This document shows positions 51,360 to 63,214 of a stretch of DNA of 64,000 bases, one piece after another. Position numbers and translations under genes: made by a program. Under the pieces are notes generated by a model. It saw only the letters and a program-made list of their open reading frames with translations. It did not search any database and was not told the origin of the DNA. How positions within the stretch are numbered: the first letter of the stretch is position 1; each line of letters begins with the position of its first letter. Source of the DNA: Lepidostoma basale (lineage: Eukaryota; Arthropoda; Insecta; Trichoptera; Lepidostomatidae); NCBI GenBank assembly GCA_022606425.2, contig JAHDVF020000840.1, positions 3,348,001 through 3,412,000 on the forward strand, written 5' to 3'.

Positions 51360-51480
51360 CCTATTATTTTTTATTGTTTCTTGAACAGTGATGCAAAACT
51401 CCGTATTCAATAATTAATACGAATGAAAACTGATTTATAGAAGTTTTATTATAATCTATGGGATCTATATTTCAAGTATT
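51360..51480. repeat. Fold-back repeat, CGAAACATG family, one arm
   Basis: TTATTGTTTCTTGAACAGTG, ATTAATACGAATGAAAAC and TAGAAGTTTTATTATA match 16309 and 36121. 51735-51832 is another diverged arm (GTGTTTCGGCCTTCAAGG, AAAACTTTTAGAAAACAGAC). Confidence 0.6.
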
Positions 51481-51866
51481 ATTCTACCAGGCTATGCTAA
51501 TATTGGGTGACATAGTTATAACTGCTGTAGAATTAAAAGATTTTTTTAGTGCACGATTTACTTCACGGAATGTTAAACATAAATGCATAAAACATATTTT
51601 ATTTTAAATATGTCACTTTACGTTATGTTAAAGATAAGCAGGTACTTTTACCCATATTTTGAATCGCCGACAAAATTATGTAGACAAGTTACGCACCTTT
51701 TTTTGTGGCATATGTATTTGCATAATCTATGATAATGTGTGTTTCGGCCTTCAAGGGGATTATAAAATGTAATTCCCATAAATAATAATAAAACTTTTAG
51801 AAAACAGACTTTTTATTTCGTATTTATTATTCTCCTATTATGAATTAATGATTTCTGTTTGCGCAG

Positions 51867-52049
51867 GAGGAGAGGCGTCGCACTGGGCGGTATGTGGCCA
51901 TCATGGTGGGGATATCGCTCCTGTGCCTGGCCATCTACCACGCCTGGGTGCGCAAGGTGCCTGTCCTGGCCAGTCTGCTTGTTCCTGCCCTTATTATGCT
52001 GCTCTACATCGCCTGGGTGCTTTACACAGCGTCCAAAGACAAGAGAAAG
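51867..52049 (+). CDS. Small membrane protein, exon with two TM segments
   Basis: A 183-nt, 61-codon phase-0 exon between a good acceptor (CTGTTTGCGCAG) and a donor (GTGAATT). Strong codon bias and G/C third positions stand out from AT-rich flanks. It reads EERRRTG, then RYVAIMVGISLLCLAIYHAW (TM1, exon residues about 9-26), the basic turn VRKVP, VLASLLVPALIMLLYIAWVL (TM2, about 33-53), YTASKDKRK. Charges predict both ends on the cytosolic side. It joins in frame to the exon at 26752-26826. I do not recognise the family. A later phase-compatible acceptor at 55500 (TCTGCAG/CTG) would give LKCKINTVNN and stop; that terminal exon is only a possibility, and the rest of the gene may lie beyond the window. 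Confidence 0.65.
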
Positions 52050-53514
52050 GTGAATTCTTCTTTAACCTATTCGCATTGGTAGCCGTCATATCACATGTAA
52101 GATTTCCTAACCACTAACATCGGTAGCCGTGATATATCATTTTGCGACTTTGCAGTACTCGTAGTGACATCTATTGTAAGAATTTGGAACCACAAACGAC
52201 ATAAATACTTACTTACATAGGTATATCTTTTACAGAAATCTGTAAAGATAATCAATTCAATGTGTTTAACTTCGTCAAAATTATGGTTTACATGCGCGCT
52301 GTCGGTAAATCACATCAGTGAAGTATCCCATCGGCCGCCATTATATAATACTATATTCGTTTGTCCCGCGTCGGGTGAAATTGTGATAAATTCTTACTCT
52401 TTATCATTCAAAACTAAGTTTAAAAAAAAATGGTAAGAAATATTGGCGCCGTATTGACGGTACGATTCGTATTTGACCAAGCCTTAAGGAAAAGGTTAAA
52501 TTTTCCTAAAATCGTTGAATACGTATGTTGAAACCGATTTGTGTGTTGAAAACGTGTTTTTCAATTTTTTCAAAGTTTCAATATAAAAGATATGAATGTA
52601 AATTTATGACGATAAAAATAATAATTTTTGATCGGGTACTGACTACCCAACACCGGAACGCGCGTTTTTATTTTAGCAACGTAAGGGAAAGGTTAATATA
52701 GATCGAGAAAAATATGGAAGGACAAAATCAATAAGTTTGGCGGTTAAATACGTAAAACGAACATGTGAACGATATTTTTCATCTCTCAACGTGATGTAAA
52801 TTTCCATTCCTAAATATGGTAAAACCAAATTTATGTTGTATTCTATATGTATTTACAATATAATGAAAATTCTGCATGCTTTTTTCCCCAGCATATCGTT
52901 TTTCATTTAAACTTTCAATTTGGAATACGCAATATTTTTAAATTATTTTTGAAATTAAAGGAATTTAAGGTCTTCATTAAATCATTGAAACGTTAATTTA
53001 TTGTTTAATCCAATCAAAACGTTTTTTTTTATTTAATGGATTTTGGAATTTCTTTTTTTCGAATCTTCCGGGTGGTCGGTTCATTTAACATCACATTATC
53101 GCACAAAGCATAAAATTATTTTTTCCTTTGTTAACCTAACTGGAAGCATGGTTAAACTCGCGATTAAAGTAATTGGCGTTGAAAAATACAGAATACTTTG
53201 TGTGCATTTTTAAAAGAAAAAAAAAGCTTGTAATAACTTTTATAAACCCACCTTTTGATTTTAATCATAAGTGAAAGTAAATTGTGAAATTCCTTTTTTT
53301 AAAACAGGTCATTTACATGGATTCCATTCAACTTTCATGCATCAATAAAATTTTTCACATGTCAATCATTCAAATATGCCAATAAACGTGGCTATTGCAA
53401 ATCTAATTGAAACCGTAATAAAATAACGATGCACACAAAGTACTCGGTATTTTGACAATGTCATTTGTAAAATGGAAAAGATAAAACGATGTTCATAAAA
53501 ATCTGTGAAAAATG
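52050..53514. other. Intron-like DNA, nothing recognised
   Basis: AT-rich with few repeats. 52080-52400 is slightly more balanced. No ORF or known element. Confidence 0.4.
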
Positions 53515-54122
53515 AATCTTGAAATATTTCTTTCGCATCCTCAACATTCAAACATCGTGTCATACACTTGCGTCGATTTCGCTGACTTCTCACATGGCCG
53601 ACATTCAATATTTGATTTATTTGATCGTGCCATTTTTTCCTCCGTCTTCCTCTATTTCTGGTTCCATTTACATCGTTAACATATAATTTTTTTACCATTC
53701 ATTCTTCATTCATTCTTTCTATATGTCCAAACCATCATGATCCTTTCATTATTTTGTTCAAAACACATCTTATATTTTCATTCGACATTCTATTATACAC
53801 AGAATATCTACACATTCGTCTAAGATATCTCATTTCTACTGCATTTATTATACTTTCATCTTCCTTTTGTCAGTTCCATGCTTCGCTTCCATACATAAGG
53901 GTCGGTAGAAGAATACCATTGTGCACTGCCATTCTAGCTTTTTTGGAGGGTTTTTTGTTTGTGATGACAACTTTAATTGCACCGTTCACTTTGTTGCCTG
54001 CCCCAACCCTTCATTCAATATCCCTCTCCACTCGCCCATCTCTTGTAAACATACTACCTAAATACACGAACTCTTCTACTTGCTCCAAATTTTCACGATT
54101 CACGCTAATGTTGAAACTCTAT
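53515..54122 (-). mobile_element. RTE-like LINE, 3' end deleted, long 5' extension
   Basis: Minus strand from EDAKEIF (53530) through GRRRKKWHDQI, the NWQK region and CTALL..SWLLPTLMYG-like codons up to NVEKL/SREN..EEFVYLGSMFT (54040). Together with 15358 it covers most of the visible ORF end. It stops before the GETA end. Confidence 0.75.
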
Positions 54123-54507
54123 TTTGATAATATTATTTTCGCATCACTATGCACTATACGAGAACCGAGGGAACTTTTATAGTTACATTATCCCAGTGCC
54201 AACTATTGCCTCCTGTGGCCTTTGGGATATAGTTTAGTTTTCCTTTGACATTGAAACTTTCAGGTTTTATGTCTCTGGGGATAAAAGCTTAGTTACACAC
54301 TGGAGCGTACACGTGTCTTATAAAATCATTTTGCGCTTCAAATTATACGAACAAAACAAATGTATTCAGATATACATTAAAAAAAGGATGTTTACTTTGT
54401 AAGAACAACAAATATCCAGCTTTGAAATGGAAGCAATTATATACATATTTTTTAAACTTAATCCTTTATTTTATATTTTCATTCTTATTATATTATATAT
54501 AAACAAA

Positions 54508-55043
54508 AACCTATCCAAAAAGCTAGAATGGCAGTGCACAATGGTGTTCTTCTACCGACCCTTATGTATGGAAGCGAAGCATGGAACTGGCAAAAGAAGG
54601 ATGAACGTAGAATAAATGCAGTAGAAATGAGATCTCTTAGACGAATGTGTAGATACTCTGTGTATGATAATGTGTCGAATGAAAATATAAGAAGTGAATG
54701 GGGTGCGAATGATGGTGTCATGAACAAAATAATGAAAGGATCATTAAGATGGTTTGGACATATGGAAAGAATGAATGAAGAAAGAATGGTAAAAAAATTA
54801 TATGTTAATGATGTAAATGGAACCAGAAATAGAGGAAGACCGAGGAAAACGTGGCACGATCAAATAAATCAAATATTGAATGTCGGCCATGTGAAGAGTC
54901 AGAGAAATCGACGCGCGTGCATGACACGATGTATGAATGTTGAGGAAGCGAGAGAAATATGTCAGGAAAGAAAAGTGTGGCAGTCCATTCCTTCTGCCTA
55001 CCCCTTCGGGGAGACGGCGTAATGGTTAGTTAGTTAGTTAGTT
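54508..55043 (+). mobile_element. RTE-like LINE 3' end with intact 164-codon frame
   Basis: The best-preserved copy: MAVHNGVLLPTLMYGSEAWN, WQKKDERRINAVEMRSLRRM, KGSLRWFGHMERMNEERMVK, GTRNRGRPRKTWHDQINQIL, RACMTRCMNVEEAREICQER, KVWQSIPSAYPFGETA and stop, then (TTAG)4. The frame remains open to the end, so the source element is recent. Upstream RT is missing. Confidence 0.88.
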
Positions 55044-55150
55044 TTTTTATATTAATGAAAATACGAATGATAACGCCAGTTTTCTAGAATTTTTTTTTAT
55101 ATTTTAGGGTATGACATCTTCGCCCTTCTAAGTCATTATCAAATGTGGTG
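55040..55150. repeat. Fold-back repeat, CGAAACATG family, decayed arm
   Basis: GAAAATACGAATGATAACGC, TTTTCTAGAATTTTTTTTTA, GGTATGACATCTTCGCCCTT and CTAAGTCATTATCAAATG. Confidence 0.5.
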
Positions 55151-55870
55151 AAATTTTAGTTTATTGCTGTTTATATACACTAGTATATGAAACGTAATAT
55201 ATTAATTAACGAAAATTGATGTGGCTTTACACATGTTTAACAAATAATTATTTGTGTAGCCCCAGAAATAATGGAAAGTGTTTCTTGGAACTCATTAAGA
55301 AATTGTATGACAATGATAATATAAATCAAAAAAGTTATTTGAGGTAGAATGAAATAAAGTGTTTCTAAGAAAAATATATTTTTACAAATTGTTTACATAT
55401 GATTTTACATATTCCAAGAAGAATAATGATTCTTATTATTATACATAAAATAGCCTTCCTGCGTTGCATAGACTCAATCGATGTATTCTTCTCATCTGCA
55501 GCTGAAATGTAAAATAAATACGGTTAACAATTAAGAGTTCTTCGAATCTAATTATATATCAGAACTACATCAAAGAGTGGGGATGAATTTTGAATATGAT
55601 AAATATTAAAAAAGATAAATAAACATGGTTAAAAGAATACTGGTTTTGATTTGGAAAATTTATTTTGGTTCATGTGGTGCTCCCGTAAATTTGGAGATAT
55701 TTCGTATATAAGTGAATTGTTTTAGTCAATTTGATTGTTGCCGCAATTTACAATAGTTAATTGTGACATGTAATAAGTTTGTACAGTTTTGATGTTAAAA
55801 TTTTTAAAGTTTTTTTGTTTATGTAAAGAATTTTGACAGGTGTAAAAATATTTTTTTAATTTGTTCCAAT
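55150..55870. other. No gene recognised
   Basis: AT-rich. A possible acceptor at 55500 and AATAAA at 55513 could mark a terminal exon of the membrane-protein gene (see its entry). No repeat identified. Confidence 0.3.
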
Positions 55871-55872
55871 GA

Positions 55873-56007
55873 CAATTTGCAACCCATCACGCAGCATTTG
55901 CTACGGGGCGAAAAGAGACGGATGGAGTGCCGCATCGGTTTTAGTGTGGCAGTCCTTTCTTTCTGCCTACCTTTTCGGGGAGACGGCGTGATGTTTAGTT
56001 AGTTAGT
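55873..56007 (+). mobile_element. SINE-like element with RTE tail, copy 6 (5'-truncated)
   Basis: TTTGCAACCCATCACGCAGC, GGGCGAAAAGAGACGGATGG, AGTGCCGCATCGGTTTTAGT, then GTGGCAGTCC.TTCTTTCTGC, GGGGAGACGGCGTGATG and (TTAG)3. Confidence 0.75.
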
Positions 56008-56009
56008 TA

Positions 56010-56714
56010 TAAATAAACATACAAACATCATGTAATATTAGGCAATTTCAAAAGATAAAGAATAAATAAATAAATCAGGTAAAATAAAACTAAGCACGAG
56101 ACAAAAAAATAATACGCGAATCTAGTAAAATAAGATATTAACAGAATATGAAGAAAACAATTTCCAAATCAGGTTAAATTAAGACAGTGAAAAATTACAC
56201 AATGTTAAAGAAATACATTAAACAATATAATTCAACAAATTAATATATAAACAAATTATCCAAATTGACATTTATCTTATATTTTTTTTGACTTGACAGT
56301 TGACAACACTATAGGGTAGTATTTAACAATTACACAGTTAGTATTAAGAACTTGGTGTACACATCCAATTGAAGTGTCTAATCTGGTTTAATGTATGTTA
56401 ATTTATTTGGTACTATTGTTTATTGAATTCCTTGTTTTTTTTACAAAAAACATAAAATAAAATAAAAATGCAAAAAACAAAATAATCATTAATATTCTAA
56501 TTTCTTCTATATTGGCGTTGAATTTTGCATGTTAATAATAGAAATATAACTTTGAGCAATCTCGAAATTTTAGAAATTAAAAAAGTTATTAAAAATATAG
56601 AAAATATTATAAATAATCAAATAAATATAACGTTAAGTCCAATCTTTGAATTATTTCCTTTGTTGTATGTAATTACCTGAACCCCAATAAGAACTTTAAA
56701 TTATTATTTTGAAT
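56010..56714. other. AT-rich, possible LINE 3' UTR
   Basis: ATAAATAAACATACAAACAT and AATAAATAAATAAATCAGG at the start look like a LINE tail in minus orientation; the rest is A/T-rich with no recognised unit. Confidence 0.3.
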
Positions 56715-56930
56715 CATAATATTTGTTATAACAAAAGCATAAACGTTCCAAAATAAATCTTTATAACATCTGTCAGATCATGTAAACAACAACAATTTTA
56801 TAATATTTTTATAAATATGTATCTTTACTGAAGAAAGACTGTTTGTCCGAAACATGTTCATATAATTTTATTTTTTAAATAAAAGTGTTGTATATACAAA
56901 CTGTATAAAAAAATAGAAATAAATATTCTA
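56715..56930 (+). repeat. Hammerhead-bearing repeat F1, single copy
   Basis: AATATTTGTTATAACAAAAG, CATAAACGTTCC, TTTATAACATCTGTCAGATC and TTGTATATACAAACTGTATA match 33440-33640 and 12846-13049. Core 56828-56859: CTGAAGA, AAGAC-TGTTT-GTCC, GAAAC, ATGTTC. Confidence 0.75.
56828..56859 (+). ncRNA. Hammerhead-like motif, F1
   Basis: CTGAAGA, hairpin GAC-TGTTT-GTC, GAAAC and ATGTTC; core consensus complete, helix III ACATGT palindromic. Helix I weak (TTTA versus ATATAA). Confidence 0.45.
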
Positions 56931-57604
56931 ATTCTTTAAACTTACGCGCTTTAATGATTTATAAATATACGAGTATATCAGAAGTTTTGGAGAATACTAG
57001 ATATACAATTAATAAATCTTAACTTAAGTCTAAAATAGCGATATATTATATTAAAATACGTTTTACTATGAAAATGTGAGAAAATAAACACCACTTAATG
57101 CTTTTTTAGGTGTTAAATCACGCCGTGTAACTTTTAGCGCCTTTATCTTTTATATTTCCATTAACAACGAAAGTTTACCTGGGATACACGGCGTAGGATG
57201 ATGAGGATTGAGTTTGAAGCTGTACAATTTAATATCCGATATTAATCGCAGACTCCATAAGACAAAGCAATCCAAAGCCAATTTCGTTTCTTTTATAAGA
57301 AGAAATGAAACCATTAAAGTAATCCCGGGGGAAGAATTTTTGCACTGAATCTTGTTCATTGCGGAGTGATGTTGTTTTACCCGCCTTTATGTTTTGTTTC
57401 TTTGAAATATTTCTACTAACAAAGCCGTTGTATTCAAATGGCGTCTGAGAAAGACATTCTTTTAATTATCCATTGCAATTGTCAAACGAGATATTCCGAA
57501 GAAACATGCTTGTATTTTATAGCAATAACAAAAACACACACATGTGTTTATTTGTTTTTGAACAATGGTGTAAAATAACATATTAATAGTAGTTTAATGT
57601 ATAA

Positions 57605-58150
57605 ATCAAATAAAATCAAATCAGTTTATTTTATTTACAGATATTATAAAATTATTTTTTAAGGCATCTATTGAGAACAGGTAAAATAATATATTATGTA
57701 TAGCATAGAGTCGAAGCACCAGTATTTGACCGCCCCCCAGTAAATGACCGTTGGTTAATTAAACAAAATATAATAAGAATAGCTCTATGTGTCCAGTCAA
57801 AAAACTTTAATCCCAAGAAACTATGACAGAAGAGTTAGGCAGAGACAACTGTTGGTAAGAAACAAAACTATCAGTTTTGAACTGTGCCTTGTCAAACGGT
57901 AAAAGTTAGTCTTCCCGTTATTGTTCTGAGATTGTTAGTAGTTTTTTATAAGGAAAAGTGTGGTAAGTGTTTTTTTAATGTTATTTCTTATGCAATTCTT
58001 TGAATATTTATATATTTTTACATGTTAGGGTGTTTCATAATGTGACAATGTAACAATTGTTTTTTTATTGTTTTCTTTTATTTTGTACACTGAAATAATG
58101 AAATTAATGCCTTCTGAATGTACTTTCGCTAATATGAAAGACGTATAGTT
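57605..58150 (-). mobile_element. Jockey-like LINE tail split by an insertion
   Basis: 57605-57708 (AAATCAAATAAAATCAAATC, TTTAAGGCATCTATTGAGAA, CAGGTAAAATAATAT) and 58108-58147 (TGCCTTCTGAATGTACTTTC, GCTAATATGAAAGACGTA) are contiguous in the copy at 27009. About 390 bp of unmatched sequence lies between. Confidence 0.6.
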
Positions 58151-59015
58151 TTTATACTTATATGTTATAATTACATTATACTCGTGTCATAGAAATATTA
58201 ATAAAAAAATATGTAAAAGAAAATTCAGTTAATGTTTTAAGATGTTTCCAAAAAATTACCTACAAAGGAAGAAGAGAGATGATATTTCAACTTGCTATGT
58301 AATTACAAATGCGCACAATAATAAACTCATTAGAGGAATATGCCCTTGCTATGTAATTATGTGCAGATTCATATTTGCTTCATCAGCTGACAAAGCAAGA
58401 AATTTAATAACAATTTTCTGAGAGCTTCCCGCTGTGCAGCATTGCATCATTTGCCATGCTTGAGCTCAAATAATAGTCGCATTCACTCCCTGTGGAGATA
58501 TTCTATATAATAAATTTAGCCCTGACCTTGTTACTCTGATACGCCACGTACTTTGGACCCTAAGTGTTCTTTTGTTGAACCTTCGGGATGAACTAAATTA
58601 TTTTTATCAAGTTTAACACAGAAGCTGTTTAACGCTAAAAAATAATCGTAAAACTTGTCTTCCAAGAAGTGACGATAAAATTTATGGGGCTTAAATTAAA
58701 CTATCATTTGTATGGTATCTTAAGCGTTGAGATAACGTCTAAAATGTAAATTTGGAGATTCTATAGCTATTTTGTAGAATTATCAGTTTTTTTGGAAGGA
58801 ATAGTTTAACGAGGATTTCAAAAGTTTTTAAAATCCCAATGATTGTGTGGTAATTTTTCTTTTTTTAAGTTTTCTTGCTTTTGTGGTCTTTTTAGATAAA
58901 GTAAAATCAAATTAAAGAAGAACTTACGTGTGTAGGTTATCATTCCAAATAATTCCCTTTTTGAAATAACATATTTTAATTTTTTTTTATAAACTGTTAA
59001 ATTATAATGCTCACT
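58150..59015. other. Possibly single-copy non-coding DNA
   Basis: 58290-58640 has mixed composition and matches nothing else here. No exon seen. Confidence 0.3.
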
Positions 59016-59019
59016 TATT

Positions 59020-60080
59020 TATAATGTTCACTAATGACATTGTCAAAATAATTGATTTATTTGGTCTGCTGTCTCATTGCTATGCTGACGACCAGCAAAT
59101 TTATTTCTTTTGTGACCCTCATAACATCAGCCATCTAAAATCTATAACTTTAAAGTGCATTGAAGCTATATCGAATTGGATGCCCTCAAATAAATTAAAA
59201 TTAAACCCTTCCAAAACGGAATTTCTCTGGACCGCCTCAATGAAGCGCCAGCACTTAGTCGATCATGCTCCGATATCAACATTCGGAATTGACATCATCC
59301 CTAATAACTCCATAAAACTTCTTGGAGTCAACTTCGAAGCAGATCTCTCATTAAAAACCCAAATAAATAAGACAGTGAGCGCCAGCTTCTTTCACCTAAG
59401 GCAGCTCAAAGCAATCAAAAGAAATATTCCCACTGATGCATTAAAACACTTGTTAATTCCTTCGTCGTATCTCGACTCGACTATTGCAACGGCATATATG
59501 CCAACATACCCAAGAAACAAACGAACAAACTTCAATCCGTTTTCAATGCGGCAGCACGACTTATAAAAGGTGTTCCAAAAAACTCGCATATTTCACAACA
59601 TCTAAAAGATCTTCATTGGCTCAAGTGTCCTGAAAGAATCCAGTATAAACTATGCTGGACGGTTTTTAAAGCGCTTCACGGAATGGCACCAGCCTATATA
59701 TCTGAACTTTGTGTTGCTGATAGCCCTAACTTGCGGCAATCTACGCTTCGATCAGCAAACTCCTCGGCAATAGGCAGATTAGTTGAGCCAAAGCGCAACC
59801 CCGGACGAATTTCGGAGATCGGGCCTTCGCAGTGGCAGGTCCGTCCGCCTGGAATATGCTTCCTGCACGCCTCAGATGCATTGACAATCCGACAGACTTT
59901 AAATCTCACCTAAAAACCCACCTTTTCAAAATATCCCATAAAATGTAAACAACGGTTATCTGATTGCTGGTTTCACATGCAGCTCTCATGACTAAAAACA
60001 TTGTCAAAGCGCCCTTGAGGTGAGCTATTCACGAAAACGGCGCTATACAAATTAGCCTAATTATTATTATTATTATATAA
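59020..60080 (+). mobile_element. CR1-like LINE with RT C-terminus and (ATT)n tail
   Basis: A 180-codon frame (59024-59566) starts in the RT palm: FTNDIVKIIDLFGLLSHCYA, then DDQQIYFF (YADD box at 59080-59091), CIEAISNWMPSNKLKLNPSK, TEFLWT, KLLGVNFEADLSLKTQI, SASFFHLRQLKAIKRNIP. After a frameshift: HWLKCPERIQYKLCWTVFKA, LHGMAPAYISELC, SSAIGRLVEPK, then the WN.LPARL and TDF(K)SHLKTHLF end by 59945 and ATTATTATTATTATT at 60061. Broken, no endonuclease domain. Confidence 0.8.
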
Positions 60081-60419
60081 AACTTTGGTTTTATGCGTCA
60101 AAATTTTATTTTTATTTTTCGCGTCCTATAATAAATATAAATAGTAATAATCGCTCTATTGATTAACTTTTATAAGGTACCTAACTCAACTGCAGTAAGA
60201 ACTTCAAAATTATATCAAAGAAATTATACATGACATAGAAACAAATACATAAAAAGGTTCGAAAAATTACGAAAATTTAACAACACATGATGACGTCAAT
60301 ATAGGTAAACAATATAACTGTCCCGAAAAATAAAAATGAAATTGTGAAATATAAAAACAAAGTTTTATAATTTAACAGTTAATAATGTTGAAGTAAATTA
60401 AATATATAAATAAAACGAT

Positions 60420-60515
60420 ATTTTTTATTAACTCTTCCACTTATTGTCTTTGTTTCGACAGCGATCGGTTCCCCGGGATAGCTGGCATCGACAGACTGGT
60501 ATTATATTATATACT
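60420..60515 (-). repeat. Hammerhead-variant repeat (U6 family), minus-strand copy
   Basis: Minus: CCAGT-CTGTCGA (plus 60488-60494), GCCAGCTATCCCGGG (helix II broken), GAACCGATC, GCTGTCGAAAC, AAAGACAATAAGTGGAAGAG. Decayed but keeps the CTGTCGA core. Confidence 0.55.
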
Positions 60516-60859
60516 TGAAGATCCTTTATTATATACAGAAGTCCGTAGCACAAGGTCGCTGTAAGATCATAAAATATCGTAATAGGTTAGTTAATAAAAA
60601 TAGTCCAACAAAATTAAAGAAAAATTCATTTCAAAATAAATCACACGTATACGTCAAAAGAATTTCAAAATTGACAGAATATTTGATTGACTCGTACGCA
60701 TTTTCTTTTGGCATGCAAAATGAACTATCTGATAGGTTTTACGTCGAATTGCCAATATTTTAAAATAATAATAAACATTTTATTCTGATATAGCCGATAT
60801 ATGTAGATTGCGATATAATATTGGATGTTTCGGAAATTTTGGGCCGTTTTTTTTGTATG

Positions 60860-61720
60860 AAAATCGCATTTATTTAAAAAGTAAAATAAAAAAACAAATC
60901 AATCAAATATTGTCCATCGTTAGCCACTACTTTCCCCATATTTCTGGCAATAGATGAATCCATCGTCGAAAAAACGCCTCGCCTTTTGAGGTAATACAGG
61001 CATCGACCCAATTCTTGACTTCTGCATATGAATGGAAGTGCGGCTCTTCTAAGGCATGCGACATGGATCTGAACAAGTGATAGTTGATGGCGAGACGTCT
61101 GGTGAATAAGGTGGGTGTGGTAGAATCTCCCAAACCACACGCTCTACGTAGTTTTTGACCGCGATTTCGATGTGAGGTCGAGCGTTGTGCTAAAAAGCAC
61201 CTTGCTCTTTCATTTTTCATCCAGTGCCTACTTTAATCGCGTTAGTTGTTATTGGTAAACTTTCTTCAAGACCTTTTCATCCGGTATGAGGAGTTCATTT
61301 TTCGGTCAATATTTTTCAATCTTCCAGGGCGATCAAAATTACCAGCTTCGAAGGGTCTATACCATTCTCTGCATGATTTATTCGATGGGACATGATCGCT
61401 ATAAACCTCCACAAGCACTCTTCTTTCAATTTAAACAGAACAGTAGAACTTTCCGCAAATGATTCTTACATATTTACCACGAAAGTCGACATTTTAAGGA
61501 GCGATGAAGCAAATGTTGTGAAAATGACAAACATGTGTGTGAACTGAACTTAATTGACATATGTTTAGGCTTACTAAAAAAACTGGCCGCCAGATTTGAA
61601 GGCTTGAAGCAGCCAGAGCCCTCTGTTGTAAAACTGTCTGTTTGCTCTCGACTGCTCTAACACATAGGCGCCTAGAGATAAGAACACCTGCAAACGGCAT
61701 AGCATTTGTGTTTTCCGTGG
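60860..61720 (-). pseudogene. Decayed mariner transposase, second family
   Basis: Minus strand. Near the C-terminus it reads INYHLFRSMSHALEEPHFHS, YAEVKNWVDACITSKGEAFF, RRWIHLLPEIWGKVVANDGQ, YLID; the N-terminal part has CREWYRPFEAGNFD and RPGRLKNID. Mariner hallmarks are DYHLFRSM and W..VV...GQY, so the third catalytic D appears as N. Many frameshifts and stops; no intact terminal repeats or TA duplications were found. Not the same family as 20403-21682. Confidence 0.7.
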
Positions 61721-61726
61721 TACAAT

Positions 61727-62030
61727 TTAATTTGATCTCCGATCATGAATCAAGTGCTTGACCTCTGAAAATATTTTTATTGATGTTTTTTCTACAATGG
61801 AAGCTACATAGAATACAAATACAAATAAAACTGCAGTTGTGTCGAGTTGCAGTTGTGAGATTGCAACGATCTTCGAAATGTCGGTTGAAGTGGATATCAA
61901 GATAAACGAATTAACCAAAGATCCCAGATAACTATATTGGACCATTAAAATTCAGAAACGTGAACACCACACAGAAGACGTTTAAAAGCTTTAGGACAAT
62001 ACCACCAACAATATTTACGAAGGATCCTTA
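61727..62030. other. No gene recognised
   Basis: AT-rich stretch with scattered minus-strand frames and no recognisable repeat. Confidence 0.3.
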
Positions 62031-62034
62031 GTTA

Positions 62035-62455
62035 TGAAATGGCAGGACAAACGGACAAATGAAAGCATACTTGCTAAGGTCAATATGATATGTGATGAGA
62101 CTGACATCATTCAGAGACAACTGTGCTGGGCTGATCATGTCATAAGAAATTAGTTGACCCTAGGGAAACGTTCACACAGAGTTCAGAGGAAACACTTCAA
62201 ATGAATGCTGGGAAAAGACTGCAAAAGAGGAAAGACTTTGATGGACAATCACAGTAAATAAAGACAAGTAAGACTTCGACACACAGCGCAGAGACGACAC
62301 CGTAGATAAGAAGAGAAGAAAGGAGACACCTTCGGGAGAAGGTGGCAACGTATTTCTTTGCTTTAGGTGTCCCAAAGTTTGCGGGTCCGGCATTGGGTTC
62401 AGCCACATGAGGACTCATAACTGTTAAAGACAGTCATCCTCGGATATGACGGACA
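62035..62455 (+). mobile_element. LINE 3' region with Cys2His2-like end
   Basis: Second copy of the 47775 family: LCWADHVIR, HREFRGNTSNEC, EKTAKEERLWWTI, then a frame with CFRCPKVCGSGIGFSHMRTH, the C-x2-C..H-x-H knuckle that ends many LINE ORF2 proteins (C..C.R.C.SRIGL..H.R.H). Stops in between. Confidence 0.65.
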
Positions 62456-62960
62456 GATACGCAATTAAATGAAAGGTTTATCATCCATTAACACTTCAGT
62501 ACAAAACGATTAGTTTGTGATTTTTCAATTGGTTACATTGTTGGAGAATTCAAACATCGCCAGAACATTTATTGAATTTAGATGGTCCAACAAGCACTTT
62601 CCTTTGCCGGGCGTGTATTTTGAATTCTGCGCTTGACAAACGATGAAATTCAAATTGGTGGCTACCGCCTGACGGGCTCTATTACGTACTCCATTTTGCC
62701 TTAATTGCCAGGTTTTAGCTTTGGCTAAACGTAAATTGTTCCTCTCTAAAGTCACTTAACATTTCTCTACCCTATTTTATATTTTAATAAATTTTATAAT
62801 TTTGTGCTACCTGGCCAGTCATTTTATTTTCGACTATCAATGGTTAGAACCATTTATTTTGTGTGTTTCCTGTTTTCAACTGATTTTTGTTGATTGCATA
62901 ACTCGGATATTTTAAAGCACCAAACTTTTATTTGTTCTGCGTTACCGGAGAATATGTAGA
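62456..62960. other. Possibly single-copy non-coding DNA
   Basis: 62530-62760 has mixed composition and no partner in the window. The 76-codon minus frame has no domain. Confidence 0.3.
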
Positions 62961-62964
62961 ACGC

Positions 62965-63205
62965 TGTCAATAATTAATACAAATGAAAACGTTTGTGTTC
63001 TAGAATTTTAAATGTTTTAATCGAAATGACATGTTTTGCCTTTCTAAAGCATATTTGCTATATATAGAATAGATATGTTCAATATGACTTAAGTTAATTT
63101 TACAAAAGATAATTTACATATGATAATGAGTTAGCCAGGCTTACCAAGTTATTTCTTAAAAACAAAATATAACTCCTAGAAAACAGAAATTTTCATTGAA
63201 ATTAT
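62965..63205. repeat. Fold-back repeat, CGAAACATG family
   Basis: TTAATACAAATGAAAACGTT, TGTTCTAGAATTTTAAATG, AATGACATGTTTTGCCTTTC and, inverted, ACTCCTAGAAAACAGAAAT. Confidence 0.6.
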
Positions 63206-63214
63206 TGATATAAT

